From Planctomycetota bacterium (lineage in GTDB: Bacteria; Planctomycetota; Phycisphaerae; Phycisphaerales; SM1A02), in contig JAIOPG010000006.1 of assembly GCA_021414025.1 (NCBI GenBank), positions 248,001 through 312,000 on the forward strand: a stretch of DNA of 64,000 nt. The letters are read 5' to 3'. Below are positions 16,195-25,027 of this stretch, piece after piece. The position numbers and the translations under genes were made by a program. Under the pieces are notes generated by a model. It did not search any database. It was not told where the DNA came from and was given only the letters and a program-made list of their open reading frames with translations. The number at the start of each line of letters is the position of its first letter. Positions within the stretch are counted from its first letter, which is position 1.

Positions 16195-17510
16195 TTGATC
16201 GCAACGAAGGCGGCCAATCCCAGGATCAAGAGTGCGAGGTCCTCAAGCGCCCGTTCCTGGCGGCGCGAACGATCCAGCGCGTCGGCGTAGGGCACCGTGC
16301 TGAAACTCACCATCTCGTAGCGCGGAATGTAAAGCCTGGGCACCACGCCGTGCAGGAAATGATCCAGTTTCTTCTTCCACTTGAAGAGTCGCGACGCGGT
16401 GCGGTCGCGCATCTCCACGAAGTTGTTGAGCGCCATTTCGGCAATGGCGTCGGTGTTGCGCTTGCGGTCCAGTTCGTAGGCGGAGATCGCTGCAGCGATG
16501 TCGCCATGCTTGGCCAGCGCGTCGGTGAGCGACTCGCAATCCTCGAAACTCGCGTTCGCTCCCTGGCCGAAGAAGGGAACGATGGCATGCGCCGCGTCGC
16601 CCAGCAGCACCACGCGTCCGCCTTGCGACCAGGGCCGGCAGCGCACCGTCAGCATGGAGCCGACGGGATTGCCCCCAAAGTCCTGATCGAAACCCGGCAT
16701 GAGCGATAGCGCGTCGGGATAGTGACGCCGGAAGTGTTCGCGTCCCCTGGCCGCGCCCTTGACCGCGTCGAAGCCATCGGGTCCATGGTGTGGCCAGAAG
16801 AGCGTGCAGGTGAATGAGCCGTCGGGATTCGGTAGCGCGATCATCATCGATCCGCCGCGCGGCCAGATGTGCAGCGCGTTGGGATTCATCGCGAAAGGGG
16901 CGTGCTCGCCGCTGCTCGCGGGCGGAATGTGCATCTCCTTGTACCCATGGCTCAGCCAGGACTGGTCGTAGTCGAATCCCTCGTTCTTCTGCAGCACGCC
17001 GCGCACCGCGCTGTAGGCGCCGTCGGCGCCGACAATCAGATCCGCCGTCGCCGTGGATTCCTGTCCGGTGTGGTCATTGATGAAGGTGGCGCTGCCCTTG
17101 GAGGCGTCCACTCCCACACAACGCTGGTCGAACTCGATGCGCACTTTGGATTCCGCCGCGGCCGCGTTCAGCAGGGTCAGGTTCAGCGCGCTGCGCGACA
17201 CGCTCTGGATGGCGTGAGTCGGATCGCTGCTGTAGGGCTGGAAGGACTGCTTGCCGTCGCGGGAGTGAATCATGCGGCCCGGCATGCGGATCGCGCTCTT
17301 GAGCACGGCTTCCTCCAGCCCGGCGCGGCGCAGCGCCTTGAGGCCACGGGCGCTGATGGCGAGATTGATCGAGCGTCCGCTTACATGGCCGCGTGCTCGC
17401 GGATCGCCGCGGCGCTCGCGAAGGTCGACACTCCATCCTTCCCGCGCCAGATACACCGCAAGCAGGCAGCCGGCCAGACCCGCACCAACAATGATGACGC
17501 TTCGGGACAC
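16170..17510 (-). CDS. kmo: Kynurenine 3-monooxygenase
   Basis: 446-aa FAD enzyme hydroxylating L-kynurenine to 3-hydroxykynurenine with NADPH and O2. FAD fingerprint VGAGLAG at residues 8-14, GRSINLAISARG typical of KMO, GADGAYS mid-protein, and the second FAD motif GDAAHAIVPFFGQGAN near residue 300. A hydrophobic helix, ALLILGLAAFVAIKWF, ends the protein, resembling the C-terminal membrane anchor of eukaryotic KMO. GTG start at 17510 was chosen because TACACT lies exactly six bases upstream; the frame runs further but is not KMO-like. First gene of the kmo-AMSDH-deaminase operon. Confidence 0.93.
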   Translation of the reverse strand: MSRSVIIVGAGLAGCLLAVYLAREGWSVDLRERRGDPRARGHVSGRSINLAISARGLKALRRAGLEEAVLKSAIRMPGRMIHSRDGKQSFQPYSSDPTHAIQSVSRSALNLTLLNAAAAESKVRIEFDQRCVGVDASKGSATFINDHTGQESTATADLIVGADGAYSAVRGVLQKNEGFDYDQSWLSHGYKEMHIPPASSGEHAPFAMNPNALHIWPRGGSMMIALPNPDGSFTCTLFWPHHGPDGFDAVKGAARGREHFRRHYPDALSLMPGFDQDFGGNPVGSMLTVRCRPWSQGGRVVLLGDAAHAIVPFFGQGANASFEDCESLTDALAKHGDIAAAISAYELDRKRNTDAIAEMALNNFVEMRDRTASRLFKWKKKLDHFLHGVVPRLYIPRYEMVSFSTVPYADALDRSRRQERALEDLALLILGLAAFVAIKWFNRGST

Positions 17511-17516
17511 GCCGCC

Positions 17517-17522
17517 AGTGTA
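17517..17522 (-). promoter_or_regulatory. -10-like TACACT, 6 nt before kmo start
   Basis: Followed by GGCGGC and the GTG start; no AGGAGG-type site. A leaderless promoter for the kmo operon. Confidence 0.55.
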
Positions 17523-17533
17523 AGAAGTGGCGC

Positions 17534-18826
17534 TCAGCGCAAGTATCCCCAGGTGTGGAGCCGGTCGGCGTCGTCGTTCCAGCGCTCGCCGATGTCGTCG
17601 CGGTAGTACATGTCGGGAATCATGATGTTCTTGATGCGGCCATACGCCTGCGACTGCGCCTGTCGCATGGTGGCGCCGAGCCCGCAGACCACCAGCACCA
17701 CGCCCGAGGTCCCCGCGACCTGCCACTGACCGTCGACCTGCTTCACATCCTCGATGTGCACCTCCTCGGGGATTCCCTTCTTGAAGAGAATCGCAGCGTT
17801 CTTGGAGACCGACTGGAAAGTGGCCTCGTCGTCGAAGGGGAAGGGCGACACCACGATGCGCACGCCAATCTGGAATCCGCTCTTCACCTTGAACTTGGTC
17901 AGCGTGCCCTCAGCGAGGTCGTGCAGAAACTCGCCGATCGGCGTGGTCATGCCTTCCTGCTGGATCATGATGGTCGGGTAGCCGAAGCGCGCCGTGAACT
18001 CGAGCGGATAGATGCCCTGGCCGTTGACGATGCAGTTGAGGTCGATGTACCCGACGTACTTCTCACGGGCCAGCAGCGGCTCCATCTTCTGCAGCGTGCT
18101 GGTGAAGAGCTTGTTGGAGCTGCTCCAGAACATCGCCGTACCCATCTCGCCGGTCGACGGGCCGACGTTGCCGGGAAAGAGCTTCTTGTTCTCGAAGTTG
18201 ATGTTGATCGGGAAGACGAACTCGCTGCCGTTGAAGAAGGCCCCGACCGCGACCGCGACCTCGACGCCGGTGACGCGCTGCTGCAGTTGAAAGAGCTTGA
18301 TCTCCTCGCTGAAGGAGCGCTTGTAGACCTTGAGGACGCGGATCACATCGTCGCCATCCTCTTCGTCGCCCACGAAGAGCCGCCGCTTCACGTTGCCGGA
18401 TTCGCCCGAGGGCTTGATGACGTAGCGCTCCGGATTCTCCTTGACGAACTTGATGGCCTTGTCGAAGTCGTCGAACTGCTTGTAAGGCAGAATGTTCACC
18501 CCGGCGCGGCTGAGCTCCTCCTGACCGAAGGCACGGTCATCCTCAAGGCGGTCGGTGCAGGGGGTGCCGCCCACGACCAACTTGCCCTTCTGCCGAAGCT
18601 CGTGGGCCAGCTTGCCGTGTCCCAGCGTGTCGTCGAAGACAATCACATCGGCCCACTCGACATGGTCGCGCCAGTCGTCGACCTTGGGCACGAAGCCATC
18701 GCCGATGTCGCGCTCCTTCTTGGCGTCGATGCAGTAGCGGACCTCGTGGCCCTCCTTCACGACCTGCCACGCGATGTCGGTGATGAGCGCCGCGTAGGAG
18801 ACGAAGAGGAATTTGAGCGGTTTCAT
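17534..18826 (-). CDS. ATP-grasp ligase, divergent phosphoribosylamine-glycine ligase (PurD)-like
   Basis: 430 aa. The C-terminal two-thirds resemble PurD: ATP-grasp segment RYVIKPSGESGN near residue 135, acidic metal-binding stretch YIDLNCIVN and PLEFTARFGYPT (compare PurD E.N.RFGDPE). The N-terminus, however, is KFLFVSYAALITDIAWQVVKEGHEVRY and lacks the usual PurD GGREHA loop, so its true substrate may not be phosphoribosylamine. The ATG at 18826 is preferred over 18835 because GAAGGA precedes it at a proper distance. Divergent from lysA with 126 nt between. Annotation as purD would be risky; a different carboxylate-amine ligase is possible. Confidence 0.7.
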   Translation of the reverse strand: MKPLKFLFVSYAALITDIAWQVVKEGHEVRYCIDAKKERDIGDGFVPKVDDWRDHVEWADVIVFDDTLGHGKLAHELRQKGKLVVGGTPCTDRLEDDRAFGQEELSRAGVNILPYKQFDDFDKAIKFVKENPERYVIKPSGESGNVKRRLFVGDEEDGDDVIRVLKVYKRSFSEEIKLFQLQQRVTGVEVAVAVGAFFNGSEFVFPININFENKKLFPGNVGPSTGEMGTAMFWSSSNKLFTSTLQKMEPLLAREKYVGYIDLNCIVNGQGIYPLEFTARFGYPTIMIQQEGMTTPIGEFLHDLAEGTLTKFKVKSGFQIGVRIVVSPFPFDDEATFQSVSKNAAILFKKGIPEEVHIEDVKQVDGQWQVAGTSGVVLVVCGLGATMRQAQSQAYGRIKNIMIPDMYYRDDIGERWNDDADRLHTWGYLR

Positions 18827-18913
18827 GGGTGGCATCCTTCGGACTTCGGCGCCGCGCGGCCCGCGACGCGCCGCCGGCTTTCGCTATCGTATGGAAAGCA
18901 CCGCGAAAAATCT

Positions 18914-18930
18914 GCCGCCTCCGCGGCGGC
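18914..18930 (+). promoter_or_regulatory. Stem-loop in the lysA leader
   Basis: GCCGCC/GGCGGC with a 5-nt loop, ending 7 nt before the AAAGGAAAGG ribosome-binding site of lysA. May modulate initiation; in such GC-rich sequence it could be chance. Confidence 0.3.
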
Positions 18931-18952
18931 GCGGCAAAGGAAAGGCATCCGC

Positions 18953-20200
18953 GTGGCGTTTCTCTACCAGCATGGCGCACTCCAGGTCGGCGACGAAACC
19001 CGCGTCGTGGAGGTCGAGCCCCTCGTTCGTCCGCTCGACCGCCCGGCCTACGTCTACGACCTCGATGAGATCGACCGGCGCTTCCGCGTCATGAACGAGG
19101 CACTCTCCGGCGCGAAGCACACGATCCACTACGCCATGAAGGCCAACAGCAACTCGGAGATCCTGCGCCGCCTCTCGGAACTCGGGGCCGGCGTCGACAC
19201 GGTCTCCGGCGGCGAGATCCAGCGGGCGCTGGAGGCGGGCGTGCCAGCGCAGCGGATCATCTTCTCGGGAGTGGGCAAGACCCGCCGCGAAATTGAAGTC
19301 GCCCTGGGCGAGCGCATCAAACAGATCAATGTCGAGAGCCCGCAGGAACTCGAGCGCATCGGAGAGATCGCAGACCGCCTCGGCGCGACGGCCGATGTCG
19401 CCTTCCGGCTGAACCCGGATGTAAATCCCAAGACGCATCCCTACATCACCACCGGTTTCCGCGACAACAAATTCGGCATGGACGAATCCTTCATGCCCGA
19501 ACTGCGGGGCATTTTGGCGCGATGGCCCAAGCGACTGCGGCTGCGCGGCTTCACCATGCACATCGGCTCGCTGCTCTTCGATCTCGGCGTGATCCGCGAG
19601 GCGATCGAGAAAACCATCGCGGTGCACGACTCCTTCAAAAAGGAAGGGCATCCGCTGGATCGACTGGACATCGGTGGCGGGCTTGGGATCGACTACGGCA
19701 CCGAGGACGAGGCGAAGGAGCTTGACATGATCAAGCAATATGGCCGCATGGCGATCGAGGCGACGCGCGGGATGAAGGTGGAGCTGCTCACCGAGCCCGG
19801 GCGCGTGCTCGTGGCCCGCGCCGGTTTGCTGGTGGGGCAGGTGCAGTACATCAAGGCGACCGCGTCGAAGACCTTTGCCATCGTCGACACGGGCATGCAT
19901 CATCTGATCCGGCCCGCGCTCTACGGATCGAAGCATCGCGTGCTTCCGCTTCGGCAGGGCACGGGAAAGCCGGTGGTGTATGACATCGTCGGACCGATCT
20001 GCGAGTCGTCGGATTTTCTGGCCAAGGATGTTTCGCTGCCGGAGCTGAAGCCAGGCGACCGGATCGGGATCGCCGACGCCGGCGCCTACGGATTCACGAT
20101 GGCAAGCCAGTACAACTCCCATGAACTGCCGGGGGAGATCGTTGTTTCCGCCAAGGCAAATCTCGCGCCCGGAGTCACCGGCCGCATGATTCCACGGTGA
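18953..20200 (+). CDS. lysA: Diaminopimelate decarboxylase
   Basis: 415-aa PLP enzyme, last step of lysine synthesis (meso-DAP to L-lysine). PLP lysine is K63 in HYAMKANSN; GFTMHIGS, GGGLGIDYG and LTEPGR bind the phosphate; ICESSDFLAKD carries the partner-subunit active-site Cys; DAGAYGFTMASQYN binds substrate near the end. GTG start at 18953 follows a strong AAAGGAAAGG site; the frame runs 1.4 kb further upstream but is antisense to the PurD-like gene. The 3' end overlaps the convergent MOSC gene by 26 nt. Confidence 0.93.
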   Translation: MAFLYQHGALQVGDETRVVEVEPLVRPLDRPAYVYDLDEIDRRFRVMNEALSGAKHTIHYAMKANSNSEILRRLSELGAGVDTVSGGEIQRALEAGVPAQRIIFSGVGKTRREIEVALGERIKQINVESPQELERIGEIADRLGATADVAFRLNPDVNPKTHPYITTGFRDNKFGMDESFMPELRGILARWPKRLRLRGFTMHIGSLLFDLGVIREAIEKTIAVHDSFKKEGHPLDRLDIGGGLGIDYGTEDEAKELDMIKQYGRMAIEATRGMKVELLTEPGRVLVARAGLLVGQVQYIKATASKTFAIVDTGMHHLIRPALYGSKHRVLPLRQGTGKPVVYDIVGPICESSDFLAKDVSLPELKPGDRIGIADAGAYGFTMASQYNSHELPGEIVVSAKANLAPGVTGRMIPR

Positions 20201-21029
20201 CGGCGTCGCCCACAGCGATGGTGCCCGCCGCGTCCACCAGCAGGTGCTGCCCGAAGGTCACCGCGTCTTCCTCGCGCCGGTAGGTGGCCAGCGTGCGCAG
20301 CGGCTCGGCGCCGCGCGATTCGCCGGTCGTCTGGTCGATGGTGGTCACCTTGCAGCGGCGGCAGGCATTGGTGACGCGGAATCGCGAATCGCCGATCGCG
20401 ATCACGCTCCAGTGGTCGTCGGCCGCTGCCGCGCCGCCGCGCACCACCACATTGGGGCGGAAGCGGTCCATCGGCAGGGCGGGCGAGCCGGACTGACCCA
20501 TGCGGGCATTGAGATCCTCCAGCGCGCTCTCGCAGACCAGCAGCAGCGGGGCCGCGTCCGCGAAGCTGACATGGCGCCGTGGCTCGCCGCGCTTCGGGCT
20601 GGTCAACCGCGGCGCATCGTCGGGCATCCAGACCAGGCGGCACTTGCGACCCAGCGCGTCGCCAAGCAGCGCGTCGGTGTCGGGCGAGACATGGATCGCG
20701 TCGAGTTCGTCCTCCCAGATGCGGACCCGCAGGGAAGTTCCGCTCAGCGCATCCAGCGGAAGATCGGAGGTGCCGATCGGGCAGGCGATGCGAAGCATGC
20801 CGCTGTCGATCCGGGCGTGGATGCGAGCCATCTTGGGGCACTCGCGCTGCGAGATGAAGAGGCCTGCTTCGTCGACCAGCATGAAGCGCCGATCGTGGCG
20901 GAGTCCGCGCTCATCCACCGGGCACTGTTGCGGCGAAAAACCCGCGGCGCCCTTCAGCGGATAGACGTGCAGCGACGCGACCGAAAATCCGGCGGCCCCG
21001 CGATTCGCTGTGGTGGTGGACCCGGTCAT
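20175..21029 (-). CDS. MOSC domain protein (MOSC_N plus MOSC)
   Basis: 284 aa. N-terminal beta-barrel (VASLHVYPLKGAAGFSPQ, then GLRHDRRFMLVD) precedes a MOSC domain with FRPNVVVRGG and the sulfur-carrier cysteine in NACRRCKV near residue 230. Relatives are molybdenum-cofactor sulfurase C-terminal proteins and the YcbX/mARC group, which reduce N-hydroxylated compounds using a Cys-bound molybdenum cofactor; YcbX-like length (no extra ferredoxin domain) is seen. Start ATG at 21029, with TATCCT nine bases upstream. It is 64 nt downstream of the 5-oxoprolinase gene on the same strand. Confidence 0.85.
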   Translation of the reverse strand: MTGSTTTANRGAAGFSVASLHVYPLKGAAGFSPQQCPVDERGLRHDRRFMLVDEAGLFISQRECPKMARIHARIDSGMLRIACPIGTSDLPLDALSGTSLRVRIWEDELDAIHVSPDTDALLGDALGRKCRLVWMPDDAPRLTSPKRGEPRRHVSFADAAPLLLVCESALEDLNARMGQSGSPALPMDRFRPNVVVRGGAAAADDHWSVIAIGDSRFRVTNACRRCKVTTIDQTTGESRGAEPLRTLATYRREEDAVTFGQHLLVDAAGTIAVGDAVTVESCGR

Positions 21030-21038
21030 TCCGCCGGA

Positions 21039-21044
21039 AGGATA
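21039..21044 (-). promoter_or_regulatory. -10-like TATCCT, 9 nt before MOSC start
   Basis: TATCCT, nine bases, ATG at 21029. May allow expression independent of the 5-oxoprolinase gene. Confidence 0.35.
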
Positions 21045-21093
21045 CGAGCATGCCGCCGGGATGGCCGGACGCTGCTCGCGTGGCGAGGATTCA

Positions 21094-24000
21094 TCACGGC
21101 ACCGCGCCGAACCCGCCGCCGCCGGGAGTTTCGATTTCAATTTGGTCGCCGGCCTCACACCGCGCTGCGACGATGCCGGGCAGATCCTCCTTGCTTCCAT
21201 CGGTGCGAATGATCCGCTGCTCGCCGCGACGCCCGCTGGCGCCGCCCTCCAATCCATAGGGGGCCTCGACCCGGTGCTGCGACAGGAACGACAGATCGAC
21301 CGCCTCCAGGAATCGCAGCCGCCGCACCAGACCGTCGCCGCCCTTGTGCTTGCCGGCGCCGCCCGAGTCGCGTCGAATGGAAAACTGCTCCAGTCGCACC
21401 GGATAGCGCCGCTCCAGCACCTCCGCGTCGGTGATGCGTGTGTTGCTGATGTGGGTGTGCACGCCGCTCTCGCCGTCGCGCTCGGCGGTCGCCCCCGCAC
21501 CGCCGGCGATGGTCTCGTAGAAACCGAAGCGCGCGTTGCCGAAGAGCAGGTTGTTGATCGTGCCCTGGCTGCACGCCGCAAGATGGAAGGCGCGCCAGAG
21601 CAGATCGACCAGGCGCTGGCTGGTCTCGGTCTGGCCGATGGCGCAGGCGGGGCACCGTTCGGGCGGCCCATCAAAAATCGGCGACAGAATCGTTCCTTCC
21701 GGCAGAATCAACTCGATCGGATCCAGCAGGCCCTCGTTCATGGGGAATGCCGGCGCGCTTCCACCAAGCAGCCGTCCGACGAGCACCCGGATGGAATACA
21801 TCACCGCGGCGCGGGTGACGGCGCGCGGCGCGTTGAGATTGTTCGGGTGCTGGGCCGAGGTGCCGGTGAAGTCGATCGTCAGGCCCGTGGGGTTGTCGGA
21901 GCGACGCAGCCGGATTCGCAGCGAGGTGCCGTCGTCCAACTTCTCCTCCATGGAATCCACCGACACGGGCAGGGTCTGAATCGCACGCTCGGCAGCGTGC
22001 CGGGCCGAAAGTCGGAGTCGCTCGCACGAAGCTCGAAGCGCATCCATGGTGCTTTCCAGAGCCAGCGATCGCACCCGCGCCACAGCGAGTGCGTTCGCCG
22101 CGAGCTGTGCCGCCAGATCAGCGAGATTGTCGGAGACCATGCGGCTCGGCCAGGTGCCACCGCGCAGAAGTCGCTCCACGCGATCCAGATGGGCGACGCC
22201 ATCCTCGACGACCAGGGTCGGCTCAATCACCACGCCTTCGTGGGCAAGCGTGGTCGCGTCCGGCGGCATCGATCCTGGGCGGGTTCCGCCGATCTCCGCA
22301 TGGTGGGCGCGATTGGCGGCGAAGCCGATCAGCTCGGATTGTGCGGAGAAGATCGGCGTGATCACCGTGAGATCGGGCAGGTGCGACCCGCCGAAGCGCG
22401 GATGATTCACCACCCATGCCTGGTTCGGCGCGAACCCGCAGATGGGCAGCAGCGATCTCACGCACGCGCCCAGCGCGCCGAGGTGGATCGGAATGTGCGG
22501 CGCGTTCACCACCAGGAAACCCCCGGCATCCAGAAGGCCGCAGGAAAAGTCCAGGCGGTCCTTGATGTTGGCCGAGACCGCGGTGCGCCGCAGTTGTTCA
22601 CCCATGTCGGTGGCGATGGAGCCCAGCCGCGCCGCGATCAATTCGTGGGCGCCGGCCCCCGTGGTCATGGATTGTGTCCTCGCTGATTTCTGCGCGCCGG
22701 CCCGAGGGTCCGCTGAATCGGGCGATCGCAACTCGGCATCCCGCAGGAAAATGGTTGCCCCGCTTGCATGCACCTTCGCACTCCAGCCCGGCGCAAGAAA
22801 CGCGGTGGAATCCGCCTTCATCAGCACCGCCGGTCCGAACCTCGGAGGTGCATCGATGAAGCCACTCTTCGAACCGGTTGCGTCGCCGCGATCCAGCGCC
22901 ACCAGAAGCCGCAACCGCTCGATCTCGATCGCCCGGCTCGGATCCGGATCGAATCCATAGGTTTGGCGAAAGCGCCGAGTGAACCTGACGCGAAGCGTCT
23001 CCGCGTCGAGAGCATCGGCGCTGCTCAACGGCAGCTCGACATCAAGGCTTTCCTCCTGGCCGCTCAATCGCATCAAGGCGACGCGTCGCGTCGGCCGGGC
23101 GCCCGCGGAATCCATCCCGATCTCTATCAACTCGCTCTTGGCGCGTTCCAGCATTCGTCGCAGCCGGACCTTGACCGACGGCTCGCATCGATCAATGGCC
23201 GCCAGGACCACCTCCGACTCGATCCGCGTGATCGGCGCGCGCGAAATGCCGCTGGCGCACATCAGCCCGGCGTCGGCGGGAACGATGACCGCTTTCATGC
23301 CAAGGCGCTCCGCGATGGCGCAAGCGTGAAGACCCCCCGCGCCGCCAAAAGCCACCAGAGCATGGTCCGCCGGGTCGATGCCGCGGCGCACCGTGACGGT
23401 CCGGATGGCCGCAGCCATCGCCTCGTCGGCGATCGCCACGAATCCCCGCAGCATGTCATCCATGGAGAGCGGCGCTTCTCTGCTTTGCGCGATGGAATCG
23501 CGCAAACACTCCGCGCAGCGGCGCGACGCCTCGATCGAAACCGGAATCGGCAGGTGGACGGGGTCGATCCGGCCCAAAAGCAGGTGCGCGTCGGTGAGCG
23601 TCAGCGGGCCGCCCGATCCATAGCAGGCCGGCCCCGGCGAGGCGCCCGCGCTCTGCGGACCGACGCGCAGCGCGTCGCCATCCCACCAGCAGATCGACCC
23701 GCCGCCGGCGGCGACGCTCTCCACCGCCACGCAGGCCGACGCGATGGTCGCGGGTCCGACCGTCGTCTCATCGCGCATCTCCGCCACGCCATCCACGCGG
23801 GCGACATCCGCGCTGGTGCCGCCCATGTCCAATGTGACACACCGGGCGAATCCGCAGGCTCCAGCCACCGCGGCCGCGGCAGCCACTCCTCCCGCGGGTC
23901 CCGAGAGCAGGCTTTCGCGCGGAGCGAAGGCCGAAGCGGGGGTCAATCCGCCGGCGCTGGTCATCATGAGCACCTCGGCTCCCGCCGCCCCGCGCTGGAT

Positions 24001-24969
24001 CGACCCGATGAATTCGCCCACCGGCTCCGAGAGCGCCGCGTCCACCACGGCGGCGCGGGCCCGAGGCTCGAAGCGGCTGCTCGATCCGCAGCGGTGGGCG
24101 AGGGACACCCAGTTGAAACCCTCCTCGCGAAGAATCTCGCCCGCGCGGATTTCATGCGCGGCATTGACCGCGGCGTGCAACATCGCGACGGCGGCAATCC
24201 TCTCTCCGGCGGCCACACGCTCGCGGGCGCGCGTGCGAAGCAATCCCTCGTCGAGCGCCACGATCTCGCTTCCATCTTTCGACATCCGGGCGCGCACGCC
24301 GACCGAGCATCGCTCGAGCGCCGGCGGCTTGCTCGGGCTTTGCGCGAAGATGTCGAGGCGCCGCTGGTCGCCGATGCGCAGAATGTCCTCAAGCCCCTCA
24401 TTTACAAAGAGCGCGACGCGGCTCACCCGGCCTTGCAGCAGGGCGTTGGTTCCGCGGGTGGTGCCCACGCAAATGCGGCAATCCTCCAGGGGCATGGGAA
24501 AGGGACGAGCGATGGCCAGTCGCACCGCCAGGATCGGCGCCTCGAAGGGAGCGACAAGATCAACGAAGACTCCCTTGGGAAAAATCTCAGCACGCGCGAC
24601 GCTCTGCGAATTGCCAGACTCGAAGCGGCATTCGATTACGCCATCGGAAACCCATCGAGCCCCTGAAATCACGGGAAATTCCGCTTCGGATGAGCGATTC
24701 ACTCCGGCCCGTTCAACCGGAATCGCCCGGAATTCGTTGAAGAAATTCGCGGCTTCCTCCGCCGTCAGCTCGACGGCGAGCCGCACCGTGATGACATTGC
24801 CATCGCACCCCTTCACCACGCCACGAAGCGCCGAAGTGCTCAGCACCTTGGCCCGGCAGACCTGTCCGTCGCTTGCCCGCGCGACGCAATCCGTGAAGGT
24901 GCCGCCCGTGTCCACGCCGATCTCCCAAAGGCGAGGTTGGACTCCGTGATGTGGCGTTGGAGTGGGCAC
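21094..24969 (-). CDS. 5-oxoprolinase (HyuA-HyuB fusion)
   Basis: 1291 aa, the usual length of single-chain ATP-dependent 5-oxoprolinase, which opens pyroglutamate to glutamate. N-terminal hydantoinase A-type half: IGVDTGGTFTD near residue 15, GTTRGTNALLQG, and the actin-like ATPase signature VTLDMGGTSADVA. HyuB half from about residue 768: TGAGAHELIAARL, RLDFSCGLLDAGG, NAPHIPIHLGALG, DFTGTSAQHPNNLNAP, ending in a Gly-rich GGGGFG. GTG start at 24969 has GGAG five bases upstream; the longer frame to 25110 overlaps the divergent pcp gene. The neighbouring pyroglutamyl peptidase supports 5-oxoproline rather than a hydantoin as substrate. Confidence 0.88.
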   Translation of the reverse strand: MPTPTPHHGVQPRLWEIGVDTGGTFTDCVARASDGQVCRAKVLSTSALRGVVKGCDGNVITVRLAVELTAEEAANFFNEFRAIPVERAGVNRSSEAEFPVISGARWVSDGVIECRFESGNSQSVARAEIFPKGVFVDLVAPFEAPILAVRLAIARPFPMPLEDCRICVGTTRGTNALLQGRVSRVALFVNEGLEDILRIGDQRRLDIFAQSPSKPPALERCSVGVRARMSKDGSEIVALDEGLLRTRARERVAAGERIAAVAMLHAAVNAAHEIRAGEILREEGFNWVSLAHRCGSSSRFEPRARAAVVDAALSEPVGEFIGSIQRGAAGAEVLMMTSAGGLTPASAFAPRESLLSGPAGGVAAAAAVAGACGFARCVTLDMGGTSADVARVDGVAEMRDETTVGPATIASACVAVESVAAGGGSICWWDGDALRVGPQSAGASPGPACYGSGGPLTLTDAHLLLGRIDPVHLPIPVSIEASRRCAECLRDSIAQSREAPLSMDDMLRGFVAIADEAMAAAIRTVTVRRGIDPADHALVAFGGAGGLHACAIAERLGMKAVIVPADAGLMCASGISRAPITRIESEVVLAAIDRCEPSVKVRLRRMLERAKSELIEIGMDSAGARPTRRVALMRLSGQEESLDVELPLSSADALDAETLRVRFTRRFRQTYGFDPDPSRAIEIERLRLLVALDRGDATGSKSGFIDAPPRFGPAVLMKADSTAFLAPGWSAKVHASGATIFLRDAELRSPDSADPRAGAQKSARTQSMTTGAGAHELIAARLGSIATDMGEQLRRTAVSANIKDRLDFSCGLLDAGGFLVVNAPHIPIHLGALGACVRSLLPICGFAPNQAWVVNHPRFGGSHLPDLTVITPIFSAQSELIGFAANRAHHAEIGGTRPGSMPPDATTLAHEGVVIEPTLVVEDGVAHLDRVERLLRGGTWPSRMVSDNLADLAAQLAANALAVARVRSLALESTMDALRASCERLRLSARHAAERAIQTLPVSVDSMEEKLDDGTSLRIRLRRSDNPTGLTIDFTGTSAQHPNNLNAPRAVTRAAVMYSIRVLVGRLLGGSAPAFPMNEGLLDPIELILPEGTILSPIFDGPPERCPACAIGQTETSQRLVDLLWRAFHLAACSQGTINNLLFGNARFGFYETIAGGAGATAERDGESGVHTHISNTRITDAEVLERRYPVRLEQFSIRRDSGGAGKHKGGDGLVRRLRFLEAVDLSFLSQHRVEAPYGLEGGASGRRGEQRIIRTDGSKEDLPGIVAARCEAGDQIEIETPGGGGFGAVP

Positions 24970-24981
24970 AGAACTCCGCGC

Positions 24982-24987
24982 AGGGTA
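24982..24987 (-). promoter_or_regulatory. -10-like TACCCT for the 5-oxoprolinase gene
   Basis: TACCCT 12 nt before the GTG start. Its counterpart for pcp (25016-25021) is 28 bp away on the other strand, forming a compact divergent promoter. Confidence 0.4.
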
Positions 24988-25015
24988 TCCGCGGGATTCA
25001 ATCCTTCTCGCTTGG

Positions 25016-25021
25016 TAGTGT
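25016..25021 (+). promoter_or_regulatory. -10-like TAGTGT, 6 nt before pcp start
   Basis: TAGTGT, six bases, GTG at 25028; no Shine-Dalgarno. Confidence 0.45.
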
Positions 25022-25027
25022 GCGCGT

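Noticed and set aside
17534-18826. Annotation as a bona fide purD
   Set aside because: The GGREHA loop is missing and there is no purine context, so I called it PurD-like only.
17555-18952. Upstream extension of lysA by about 465 codons
   Set aside because: Antisense to the PurD-like gene; the AAAGGAAAGG site and family alignment put the start at 18953.
22768-24666. Long open frame of 632 codons on the + strand inside the 5-oxoprolinase gene
   Set aside because: Arg/His/Ala-rich translation with no motif, fully antisense to a gene with clear family motifs; typical of high-GC codon bias.
21094-24969. Hydantoinase or acetone carboxylase instead of 5-oxoprolinase
   Set aside because: Single-chain A-B fusion of about 1290 aa and the adjacent pyroglutamyl peptidase favour 5-oxoprolinase.
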